Assembly: GCF_003429085.1 (NCBI RefSeq)
Contig: NZ_QVTC01000018.1
Coordinates: forward strand, 54,406 to 118,405
Origin: Bacillus sp. V59.32b
GTDB lineage: Bacteria; Bacillota; Bacilli; Bacillales; DSM-1321
Direction of reading: 5' to 3'
DNA: 64,000 bases
This document shows, in pieces, positions 25,991 to 35,170 of this stretch. The first letter of the stretch is position 1, and each line of letters opens with the position of its first letter. Made by a program: the position numbers and the translations under genes. The notes beneath the pieces are model-generated. The model saw only the letters and a list, made by a program, of their open reading frames with translations, had not been told where the DNA came from and did not search any database.

Positions 25991-26085
25991 TTATAAAAAA
26001 ACGTGCATTAGATTCTTAATCTAGTTGTTTAGAAAATCCGCTCACTGGAATAATAATAAATAGACCTTTCGAAAGGAGAATATGA

Positions 26086-26340
26086 TTGGATTCTAAAGCT
26101 GTTGAAAATGTCTTTGAGACGAACGGATATGATTTTCTTTATAAAAAATTCACATACCAATTTTATGTATCAGGTTTATTCGATCAAATCGAGGATAGCA
26201 GGATCATCGATTGTTTTTTAGAAAACTATCACTTTGAAGAAAACGATCATACCCTTTTTGATGATTTTGTTTTCCATTTTAGAATCTTTCATAATCTTCA
26301 TGTTAAAAATTCTCTAGTAAGAAAAGATATCTATCATTAA
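26086..26340 (+). CDS. Small hypothetical protein
   Basis: 84 aa, rich in Phe, Asp and Glu (FVSGLFDQIEDSRII-like and HFEENDHTLFDDFVFHFRIFHN segments). No known domain, signal peptide or membrane helix. The TTG start at 26086 follows GGAG at 7 nt, which supports a real gene. The hairpin CCGGGCAG/CTGCCCGG at 26367-26387 may be its terminator, although no T-run follows. It sits just right of the MITE. Confidence 0.65.
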   Translation: MDSKAVENVFETNGYDFLYKKFTYQFYVSGLFDQIEDSRIIDCFLENYHFEENDHTLFDDFVFHFRIFHNLHVKNSLVRKDIYH

Positions 26341-26402
26341 CTTCTGTTAGTAATTAAAATATTGAACCGGGCAGGAACACTGCCCGGACTGAAGTAACTT
26401 AT

Positions 26403-26666
26403 TTACCAGTAATATGGATAGCCACCATAATAAGGATAACCTCCATAAGGATAACCACCATACCCGTAGCCGCCAGGTCCTCCTATCAGAACCCCGGCTG
26501 CAAGTCCTCCCAAGAAACCGCCTATTAATGGTGCCCCAAAACCATAAGGTCTACGTCCGAATGGTCTACGCCCATAACCATAAGGTCTGCGCCCAAATCC
26601 ATAACCATATTGACGGGTCATCATATCATTCGGGTTAACAGGATAACCTTGAAATTCGTTATTCAC
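26403..26666 (-). CDS. Gly/Tyr/Arg-rich low-complexity protein, spore-coat-like
   Basis: 87 aa. The N-terminal part carries repeated RRPYGYG / RRPFG units. A short hydrophobic Gly-rich segment (LIGGFLGGLAAGVLIGG) follows, and the end consists of GYPYYGGYPYYW repeats. Such Gly/Tyr-rich tails are common among Bacillus spore-coat and inner-coat proteins, where Tyr may be cross-linked; assignment is by composition only. The start is GTG 26666, 6 nt after AGGAGG, rather than the ATG 15 nt upstream, which overlaps that site. Confidence 0.7.
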   Translation of the reverse strand: MNNEFQGYPVNPNDMMTRQYGYGFGRRPYGYGRRPFGRRPYGFGAPLIGGFLGGLAAGVLIGGPGGYGYGGYPYGGYPYYGGYPYYW

Positions 26667-26777
26667 AGTATTCCTCCTCATGTTGCCTATATTTAGCTTC
26701 CCTATACAGATATGTTCAAAAGGTAGATGATGCATAGGCAAGCGTCATGAGATAGTGAAATTTTTTTGAAAATCTTT

Positions 26778-26857
26778 CACATCGGATTAGCGCTCGTTAA
26801 TTCGGATCATCGCTCGCAAATTCAAATTATCGCTCGCAAATTCGGATCACCGCTCGT
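26778..26857. repeat. Four-unit 20-bp array (CGCTCG core)
   Basis: Four units of exactly 20 bp ending in CGCTCGT or CGCTCGC at 26797, 26817, 26837 and 26857, with spacers like AAATTCGGATCAC. Same core and period as the array at 16536-16655. It lies between the Gly/Tyr-rich gene start and the EamA gene stop. Confidence 0.85.
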
Positions 26858-26873
26858 TAATTACGCCTCTGAA

Positions 26874-27806
26874 TTATAGGTTCATCTCTTCAACCTGAAC
26901 ATCTTCGCTAGTTGCCTTCTTCGGCTTAAGCGTCAATACAATTACCATGAAGATAATGCATAGAGCACCTATTCCCTGGTAAAGGCCAAAGGGAATGCCG
27001 AGTAAAAGCACCGAAGATATTACAGCCGACAGCGGTTCGGAACATGACAGCAAACTACTTTCCTTCGCTGTAATAAAACGCATACTATCAATGAACAAAT
27101 AAAATGGAATTAACGTACCGAAAATGATGACAAATAGAATTAAACTGTAGGTTGATACTTCCAAGGAAGCCATATTAAATGAAAGCGGCGGATACACCGG
27201 ACTTAAGGCGAGGCCGCCAATCATCATTCCCCAGCCTACGACTATGATCGAGTCATATTCCTTTACCAATTTTCCGGAATAAAGCGTATAAAAAGCCAGT
27301 GCAAATGCTGATAATATTCCCCAGATAAAACCGGCCTTTTGTACAGCAAGTTTTTGCGGTGTGCCGTCCGTTAATAGGAGAAATGTTCCCGCAAGTGTTA
27401 AAGTAACCGCTACAATTTCAAACATATTCGGTACAGTGCGCAGTTTTACCAAAAAATATCCAAGAATAATCACTGGGGCGGCATATTGCAGTAAGGTAGC
27501 GACTGCCGCATTGCCAGCATCTATCGAGGCAAAATATGTATACTGCACTCCCAGCATTCCAAATAAACCAAAAAGCAAAAAGTGAGAAATCGAATATTTA
27601 TTTGTCCACACTTCCCACACAGCCTGTTTGTTACGGCCTAATAAAGCGAACAATAGGAACAAAAATCCGGATCCAAGCAGCCTGACTGTTACAAGCCAGC
27701 CCATCGTTACACTGCTGTTTTGAAATAAATGCTGCGCGGCAGTTCCCGAAATCCCCCACAAAGAAGCAGCAACAACGACCATTAAATAACCTTTATACCT
27801 TTTCAT
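26874..27806 (-). CDS. EamA/DMT family transporter
   Basis: Drug/metabolite superfamily permease of 310 aa with ten helices in two EamA halves (KGYLMVVVAASLWGISGTAA at the start; GFIWGILSAFALAFYTLYSGKLV begins the second half). The second half contains the typical SSLLSCSEPLSAVISSVLLLG block. Likely exports an amino acid or other metabolite; substrate unknown. The ATG at 27806 has AAAGGAG 6 nt ahead, whereas the ORF continues to 27890 without a site. Confidence 0.88.
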   Translation of the reverse strand: MKRYKGYLMVVVAASLWGISGTAAQHLFQNSSVTMGWLVTVRLLGSGFLFLLFALLGRNKQAVWEVWTNKYSISHFLLFGLFGMLGVQYTYFASIDAGNAAVATLLQYAAPVIILGYFLVKLRTVPNMFEIVAVTLTLAGTFLLLTDGTPQKLAVQKAGFIWGILSAFALAFYTLYSGKLVKEYDSIIVVGWGMMIGGLALSPVYPPLSFNMASLEVSTYSLILFVIIFGTLIPFYLFIDSMRFITAKESSLLSCSEPLSAVISSVLLLGIPFGLYQGIGALCIIFMVIVLTLKPKKATSEDVQVEEMNL

Positions 27807-27882
27807 AGCCACTCCTTTGTTACCTGAAAATTCTTTTCCAATAACTAGTATTATACAGGCATCAGGGCTAAAATGGACCAAA

Positions 27883-27912
27883 AAAAACAAGGGAGCAAAT
27901 CTCCCTTGTTTG
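27883..27912 (-). terminator. Terminator of glcU-gdh
   Basis: AACAAGGGAG-ATTTG-CTCCCTTGTT followed by T-run on the minus strand, directly after the gdh stop. Confidence 0.85.
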
Positions 27913-27914
27913 GT

Positions 27915-29568
<1,654 letters not shown>

Positions 29569-29644
29569 TACTTATCCTTCTTTCCTGCAAAATCATATAA
29601 TTTACTCCATATGCTAACAAGCTATCTTCATTTATTCCCTTATG

Positions 29645-29673
29645 TAATATGTAGAAACCTGACAAATTATTCA
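29645..29673 (-). promoter_or_regulatory. Candidate sigma-G promoter of glcU-gdh
   Basis: Minus strand TGAATA (29668-29673), 16 bp, CATATTA (29645-29651), which fits the sigma-G consensus TGnATA / CATnnTA. The B. subtilis glcU-gdh operon is known to be sigma-G dependent. Confidence 0.6.
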
Positions 29674-29715
29674 GAAAATTAATGTGTTTCCTTGAAGTTT
29701 GTCGATGTTTTCCGA

Positions 29716-29744
29716 TTGACAAAACGAAATGGCGAATTTAGAAT
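29716..29744 (+). promoter_or_regulatory. Sigma-A promoter of bioY
   Basis: TTGACA (29716-29721), 17-bp spacer, TAGAAT (29739-29744). Confidence 0.75.
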
Positions 29745-29750
29745 CTATAT

Positions 29751-29781
29751 ATGTCAACTTCAAATAATTAAAGGTTTACAT
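29751..29781 (+). promoter_or_regulatory. BirA-like biotin operator
   Basis: Inverted repeat ATGTCAACTT...AAGGTTTACAT placed at the expected transcription start, just downstream of the -10 element. It matches the form of Bacillus BirA boxes (TTGTTAAC...GTTAACAA type), so biotin-bound BirA should repress bioY. Confidence 0.65.
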
Positions 29782-29798
29782 TAAGAGGGGGAAGAAAA

Positions 29799-30365
29799 AT
29801 GCAACAAAATCGAGAAAAATTAAGAATGATGATCATCACTGCTCTATTTGCAGCGATTATCGGGATACTCGCACAAGTAAACATTCCGCTGCCACTTGTC
29901 CCGATTACCGGGCAAACACTGGCAATCGGACTGGCGGCTACAATCTTAGGTTCCCGCTACGGAACGTTAGCCGTTATTTTATACTTAATTATCGGCGCAG
30001 CCGGAATTCCGGTATTCGCTGAAATGTCAGCCGGCATCTCTAAAATTTTCGGACCGACCGGAGGATATTTAGTCGGTTTCATCCCGACCGCTTTCTTGAC
30101 CGGACTTATTTTAGAAAAAACGAAATTCACCGTGACCAATGCCATTTTAGCTAATATCATTGGTATGGTGATCACTTTGACTTTCGGTACCATTTGGTTA
30201 AAAATCGCTGCATCTTTATCATGGACAGCCGCTATTGCAGGTGGTGCAACTCCATTCCTCATCGTAGGCGTCATTAAAGCCGTAATGGCCGGCTGGGTGG
30301 GAATCCTCGTGCGAAATCGCCTTGATGCATCGAGAATGCTTCCACAACAAAAGCTTTCCGCATAA
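29799..30365 (+). CDS. bioY: Biotin transporter substrate-binding component BioY
   Basis: Membrane S-component of a biotin ECF transporter, 188 aa with six helices. Family blocks: QVNIPLPLVPITGQTLAIGLAA at residues 25-48 and GAAGIPVFAEMSAGISKIFGPTGGYLVGF in the middle. GAGGGGG precedes the ATG. There is no ATPase/EcfT partner here, so it must share the cell's common ECF module or act alone. A consensus promoter and a BirA-like operator stand directly upstream. Confidence 0.93.
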   Translation: MQQNREKLRMMIITALFAAIIGILAQVNIPLPLVPITGQTLAIGLAATILGSRYGTLAVILYLIIGAAGIPVFAEMSAGISKIFGPTGGYLVGFIPTAFLTGLILEKTKFTVTNAILANIIGMVITLTFGTIWLKIAASLSWTAAIAGGATPFLIVGVIKAVMAGWVGILVRNRLDASRMLPQQKLSA

Positions 30366-30380
30366 AGTGAACGAAAAGAG

Positions 30381-30418
30381 ACCCGTCTCTGACTTAATAT
30401 AAGCAGAAACGGGTTTTT
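30381..30418 (+). terminator. Terminator of bioY
   Basis: ACCCGTCTCTG pairs with CAGAAACGGGT, followed by TTTTT. Confidence 0.8.
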
Positions 30419-30526
30419 AATTCTTATTTTATTAAGTGAATCCATTTCATAAACTAAGAACATTTTTTGAATAAGTAATATTCTGGTGGTCTGTGTTTCT
30501 TTATAAAAAGGAATTATGAAATTGAT

Positions 30527-31528
30527 TCAAGTAAGTAATGCATCTATATTAATGATTGCTTCCTGGCGCTCTACCCGCCCCTTTACCGCTTCAAAAAAAT
30601 TCTTTTGTTGCTCGTTCAATCGGGAAAAATCAAATTTCTTGTATAGGACGGAAAGCAGCACAATATCGCGCAACCTTAAAAACAATGGAATCGTTTCGAT
30701 TATCCCCACCAAAAGATCGTTTTCTTTTTGATAGCCTTCGAGAAACCCAGTAAAAAAACGCTTAGCAAATTCATCTCGCCCCTCCAACGTATGTAAATCC
30801 CTCTGAAAAACAATATAGTACAATGGAATCGCAATATCGCTGGCGAACCAATGATAGGCACAATCATCGAAATCAAAAAGATTCAATTTGCCATCGTGGA
30901 CAAGGAAGTTACCAGAATGCAAATCCGAGTGAATAAGCCCATAGTTGTCATTTGTTTTCGGAAGATTTGAAATAGCTGAGACCACTTGATCACGATAGGC
31001 AATAACCTTTTCATCGATTTCCGGCTTAATTTTTTCTATTTCAAACAACTCTTCTTCATCCCAATGAGGACGCGTGATTCCGGCGGGATGGTGATACGTC
31101 TTTGTAATTTTATTCATTTTCCCTATCGCTGCGCCCCATTTACGCGCAAGCTCTTGATCACTTTCTAGTTCCCGCCAGCCGACTTGACTTCCTGGTAATT
31201 TTTCGTAGCAGCTCATATAAAATTCCGTTCCATCAACAGCTTGTGCGCTTTCAATATATCGTCCGTTTATGGAAGTAAAATGCTCATATACGCATGAGCC
31301 GTTAAGTTTTAAATAAGCGACCCAATCGCTTTCTGCCTGCAGGAGTGCGTAGCTCCGGTGCGAAGAGTGGGTGTAGCGGACGATGACTTCTATTCCGTCC
31401 CTTTGGCCGCTGTATATATAATTCTCGAAGTCTCCAATTTTTTTCAGGCTTTCAATCTCTACCAGAAAGATTGCTGCACCTTCATGCAATATCGCATTAC
31501 TGAAAACCATTTCAACTGTTTTTTCCAT
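30527..31528 (-). CDS. Aminoglycoside phosphotransferase-fold kinase
   Basis: Protein-kinase-like phosphotransferase of 333 aa, in the style of SrkA/YerI/HSK2 small-molecule kinases. The catalytic loop is IHSDLHSGNFLV (Brenner motif H-x-D-x-H-x2-N) and the metal-binding Asp is in LNLFDFDDCAYHWFASDIA. The substrate is unknown. The ATG at 31528 follows GGGGGAG. Single gene, terminator not obvious. Confidence 0.85.
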   Translation of the reverse strand: MEKTVEMVFSNAILHEGAAIFLVEIESLKKIGDFENYIYSGQRDGIEVIVRYTHSSHRSYALLQAESDWVAYLKLNGSCVYEHFTSINGRYIESAQAVDGTEFYMSCYEKLPGSQVGWRELESDQELARKWGAAIGKMNKITKTYHHPAGITRPHWDEEELFEIEKIKPEIDEKVIAYRDQVVSAISNLPKTNDNYGLIHSDLHSGNFLVHDGKLNLFDFDDCAYHWFASDIAIPLYYIVFQRDLHTLEGRDEFAKRFFTGFLEGYQKENDLLVGIIETIPLFLRLRDIVLLSVLYKKFDFSRLNEQQKNFFEAVKGRVERQEAIINIDALLT

Positions 31529-31606
31529 CGGTTCTCCCCCGCCATTTTTTAAGTTCTGGAATATATACCCATACATATTTTATCATGTTATTTTCAAAAA
31601 AATCAC

Positions 31607-31638
31607 AAAAAATCCTTATCTCGTTGATAAGGATTTTT
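31607..31638 (-). terminator. Terminator of the trhA-like gene
   Basis: AAAAATCCTTATC and GATAAGGATTTTT form a stem ending in T-runs on both strands. Confidence 0.8.
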
Positions 31639-31643
31639 CATTA

Positions 31644-32294
31644 TTACATATGAATTGGAAGGACGTAGAACAACACCGCGAAGAAATGCGCCGCTGTGCC
31701 GCCAATCACGAACAAATGCCAGACTGCGTGATGAAAAGGGAAACCACGCCAGACATAAAATACAGCTCCAAGCGTATATAATAACCCGCCTGCCATAAGC
31801 AGCTGCATTCCAGCAGCCGGAATGGTCGCAGCCATTGGATTCCAGGCGACTACAATTAACCAGCCCATCGCGATATACAGGACAGTGGAAAGATAAAGGA
31901 ATTTCTTCACAAAGAATGCTTTGAAAACAACGCCGACGAGTGCCACTCCCCAGACGATTCCCAAAAGCGTCCAACCAAGGGCACCATTTAGTACAATCAG
32001 CATAAAGGGCGTGTATGTTCCGGCAATGAAAAAGTAAATCGCCGAATGATCGAAAATTTCAAATATATCCTTTGCCTTACCAGGCGGAAAACTGTGAACG
32101 AGCGTTGATGAAGTATAAAGCACGAGCATGCTGACTCCATAGATCGTTGCAGCGACGACATGCCAGGCTGACCCTTCCTGGGAGGAAAAGATAATCAGGA
32201 AAACGAGCGCTGTAATACTTAATAAGACTCCAATTCCATGGGTGATCGCGTTAACCAATTCTTCTTTTTTTGAATAAACATGAGTATCAGCCAA
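31644..32294 (-). CDS. trhA: PAQR / hemolysin III family membrane protein (TrhA/YplQ)
   Basis: Seven-helix membrane protein of 216 aa. PAQR metal ligands are present: ELVNAITHGIGVLLS, STLVHSFPPGKAKDIFEIFDHSAIYFFIAGTYTP (His and Asp) and HHAVWHLFVIGGTAAHF near the C-terminus. Bacterial members influence membrane lipid homeostasis; direct haemolysis is doubtful. The start is TTG 32294 with AAGGAG 8 nt ahead. Confidence 0.9.
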   Translation of the reverse strand: MADTHVYSKKEELVNAITHGIGVLLSITALVFLIIFSSQEGSAWHVVAATIYGVSMLVLYTSSTLVHSFPPGKAKDIFEIFDHSAIYFFIAGTYTPFMLIVLNGALGWTLLGIVWGVALVGVVFKAFFVKKFLYLSTVLYIAMGWLIVVAWNPMAATIPAAGMQLLMAGGLLYTLGAVFYVWRGFPFHHAVWHLFVIGGTAAHFFAVLFYVLPIHM

Positions 32295-32399
32295 AAAATC
32301 ATCTCCTTATTTAGCTTGTTAGAGGAGATTACACCCCAATTTTCATACAGTTAATTATAACCTAACACTTTACCACTTTAAAGAAAAGAATTATTGATG

Positions 32400-33635
32400 C
32401 TATGTCTGAATATCGTTTGAAAGATTGCGTCCGAAAGTCTTTCTTTTTTTCAGCTGGGAATAAACAATCAGAAACAGCGGGACACCAAAGACTGCGGTGG
32501 CACTGAGCGTGCCAAATAGCAACAGTGGCTGTCCAGCTCCGAAGTGACCGAGCAATACTCCTCCAAACCAAGGACCGATTACATTTCCCAAACCGCTAAA
32601 GCCCATGGCGCCGAAATAGGTTCCCTTTATCGCCGGATCTGCTAATTCGTCGATGAACATATCAGTCATTGAAAACATCAGAACTTCCCCGATCGTGAAC
32701 AGAACGATGATTAGAATGAAAGCAGGAATGGTTTTGGCAAAGGCAAATCCGATCAGACCTAAGCAAATGATTAAATTTCCGGCTGTAATGGACAGAACAG
32801 ACGGAAACCTCTTGCTGATGGCTACGATTGGATATTGGATGATTACAACCAGCAGGGCATTTAATGCTAACAGATAAGAAAAGACAGCCACTCCATTTTC
32901 AAAGCTTTCTGATGAGGAGAAGAATTGCGGGAGCGTTGAATTGAACTGTGAAAAACCGGTAATCGATAGAATTAAAGCCACTAGTGCCAGCGTGAAGGTT
33001 TTATCTTGTTTAATTACACCTGCTGCTTCTCTCATGGTGATTCGATTGGTTGAAGCAACGGTTTTATCTTGATAGCTTTTTAAGGAAACGACCAACGACA
33101 GCCCGTATAATGCGTAAATGATGCCTGCTACATAGAACGAAGCCATTGAATCGGCGGAACCCAATTTCAATCCCAAGAGCGGCCCGAAGGTTACTCCGAC
33201 ATTGATTGCCGTATATCTTAAATTAAAGATGAGCAGCCTGTTCTTAGGCTCGGTAATATCCGAGAGCAAGGCTCTTGATGCCGGTTCAAACAGGGCTCTG
33301 CACAAGCCGTTTAATGAATTCATAATAAAAAAGGCCAGAATCGTTTTTGAAAAGCCGTAACCTGCAAACACAGCCGCCCACATAAAGATCGATAAAATCA
33401 AAATCCGTTTCCGACCGAACCGGTCCGACAGATACCCCCCGAGGAAACTTGCCAACACTCCTACTAGAGCACTTACAGCGACAATCGCCCCGGTCATGGC
33501 CGGGGAAACGCCGAGTGACTTCGTCAAATAAATCGCCAAAAACGGCATGCTCATCGAAGTTGCCATCCTGCCAAACATCGTGCCGATAATGATATTCCAG
33601 CCGATCGGTCCGACATCCGTCAATATCTTTCTCAT
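32400..33635 (-). CDS. MFS transporter
   Basis: Major facilitator permease of 411 aa with twelve helices. Motif A is GGYLSDRFGRKRILIL after helix 2, and a second copy of the loop pattern occurs mid-protein. The SRALLSDITEPKNRLLIFNLRY segment is typical of drug-efflux-type (DHA1) exporters related to YttB/MdtH. Substrate unknown. Single gene. Confidence 0.87.
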   Translation of the reverse strand: MRKILTDVGPIGWNIIIGTMFGRMATSMSMPFLAIYLTKSLGVSPAMTGAIVAVSALVGVLASFLGGYLSDRFGRKRILILSIFMWAAVFAGYGFSKTILAFFIMNSLNGLCRALFEPASRALLSDITEPKNRLLIFNLRYTAINVGVTFGPLLGLKLGSADSMASFYVAGIIYALYGLSLVVSLKSYQDKTVASTNRITMREAAGVIKQDKTFTLALVALILSITGFSQFNSTLPQFFSSSESFENGVAVFSYLLALNALLVVIIQYPIVAISKRFPSVLSITAGNLIICLGLIGFAFAKTIPAFILIIVLFTIGEVLMFSMTDMFIDELADPAIKGTYFGAMGFSGLGNVIGPWFGGVLLGHFGAGQPLLLFGTLSATAVFGVPLFLIVYSQLKKRKTFGRNLSNDIQT

Positions 33636-33765
33636 ATGTAAGACCCCTTTTTCCCGTGACGATTTAAAAATTTTCTTATTAGATATTGTTTTCTGATTTT
33701 AGTCCTCTTTCGGTGCTTCGTCAATAGGGGATGGATAAAAGGCTCTTGAAGCGGTTATCAATCAA

Positions 33766-33806
33766 CAAAAAAAGGAAAGCAAGAATCACCGTCCGCTTTC
33801 CCTTCT
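33766..33806 (-). terminator. Terminator of the yjbQ-like gene
   Basis: GGGAAAGC and GCTTTCC pair on the minus strand and are followed by T7. Confidence 0.75.
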
Positions 33807-33819
33807 TTGAATGATAAAA

Positions 33820-34221
33820 TTAGCCTTTCATGAGCTTCACAAAAAACTGCCTTTCGCGCGGGCCATCGAATTCGCAAAAATAAACGCCCTGCCATGTTCC
33901 CAGCACTAAAGTTCCTTTATCAATGATGACATGCTGTGAGGAACCGACCGTACTTGCCTTCATATGTGCGGCGGTGTTCCCTTCCTCATGTAAATCCATT
34001 GTGTGATTCCATGGGTACCCTTCATCAAACCTGCGAAGCATGTCCCGTTTTACGTCGGGATCCGCATTTTCATTGATCGTAATCCCAGCTGTCGTATGAG
34101 GGCAATATACGAGGGCTGTTCCTTCTTCAACTCCTGCTTCGTCAATCAATCGCTGCACCTCGGCCGTAATATCTGTCATCTCGTCACGCTTTGTCGTCGT
34201 TAACGTCATTTTCTTCAACAT
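33820..34221 (-). CDS. YjbQ / UPF0047 family enzyme
   Basis: 133 aa. The conserved signature is visible: [21 protein letters not shown]...[23 protein letters not shown]...[24 protein letters not shown], with the His/Glu residues that bind a metal. Family members have weak thiamine-phosphate synthase-like activity in vitro; the physiological role is unknown. GGAGG stands 8 nt before the ATG. Confidence 0.9.
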   Translation of the reverse strand: MLKKMTLTTTKRDEMTDITAEVQRLIDEAGVEEGTALVYCPHTTAGITINENADPDVKRDMLRRFDEGYPWNHTMDLHEEGNTAAHMKASTVGSSQHVIIDKGTLVLGTWQGVYFCEFDGPRERQFFVKLMKG

Positions 34222-34259
34222 CTTCTCCGCCTCCTAACATTTAGCTTTCCTTCATATGG

Positions 34260-35051
34260 CTAGAGACTGTATAATCCGCCAAATATCTCAACCGTCTCAC
34301 TCGCTTCATTTCCGTCAAAAGTGACAAGGAAAGGTCGTTCTCCTTTTTTGGCAAGAAGCTCGGTCATATAATCATTCTCACCCGGCTCTATGAAAATCAG
34401 CTCGGTATCTCCGATAGTTATGCTTTTACAGAAGCTGCCAAGCCTGCTGTCCATGTATGCTTCCCCTGCTTGAATATTGAGCAAGCTGGACCATTTTTCC
34501 GCTGTTGCCTCGATATCCTTTACCCCAAAATGGACAGATGAAATCTTTCTGCCTAGCTGTTTTTGGGGAATAATTCCTGACTGCTTCATTTCCGAAAGTC
34601 GTTTTTCATCATCGCCGCTCCACTCAATAAAAAACGAATAAGGCAAGCCTGTGTCCCGCTCTTCTATGAATAGCATCTTCCATTTCAATAAATCGCCATT
34701 TTCTCTTCTTCTTTCCGCATTAATAACCGAGCTGGTTTGTATGCCCTTGCGTTCCAGGTCTTCTTTCCATTTTTGAATGTCGTTTGTACGCAAACAGACT
34801 TGGCCAAACCCTTCTTCATCTTTGACAAGTAGTTCGATAAGCGGATTAGTCGATTTCTTTGCTGTTTCAGTATTTTCCACTGCCAAAAATTCTATGTAAC
34901 TCAGCCCGGCGTACATTAAGCTGTTATATGTCCCCCACATTTCATGCCTTCCTCCAGAAACTGCCTCCCACCCATGAAGTTCCATCTTCTTAATTGCTTC
35001 TATTGGTGTCCCCTTTACAAAATGCACAAGGTGATCAAAGTATAAAGTCAT
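34260..35051 (-). CDS. VOC superfamily (glyoxalase-like) protein
   Basis: 263 aa. The N-terminus YFDHLVHFVKGTPIEAIKKMELHGWEAVSGGRHEMWGTYNSL matches the Glyoxalase_3-like domain. A second VOC half (KISSVHFGVKDIEATAEKWSSLLNIQAG) follows, so the protein has two beta-alpha-beta3 modules. Metal ligands in the first half are the His of FDHLVHF and a Glu in IEFLAVE. Catalytic role unknown. GGAGG precedes the ATG. Confidence 0.85.
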   Translation of the reverse strand: MTLYFDHLVHFVKGTPIEAIKKMELHGWEAVSGGRHEMWGTYNSLMYAGLSYIEFLAVENTETAKKSTNPLIELLVKDEEGFGQVCLRTNDIQKWKEDLERKGIQTSSVINAERRRENGDLLKWKMLFIEERDTGLPYSFFIEWSGDDEKRLSEMKQSGIIPQKQLGRKISSVHFGVKDIEATAEKWSSLLNIQAGEAYMDSRLGSFCKSITIGDTELIFIEPGENDYMTELLAKKGERPFLVTFDGNEASETVEIFGGLYSL

Positions 35052-35130
35052 TGCTATTTTCCTCCCCCAAATAAGAGTGAATTCATTATCTCACTCTTTA
35101 TAGAAGTAGTCAGCTATGACGGTTACAAAG

Positions 35131-35164
35131 AAAAAAGGGACAAGCAATAACTCGCTTATCCCTT
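35131..35164 (-). terminator. Terminator of fruRKA
   Basis: AGGGATAAGC pairs with GCTTGTCCCT, followed by T6 on the minus strand, a few bases past the fruA stop. Confidence 0.85.
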
Positions 35165-35170
35165 CATTTA

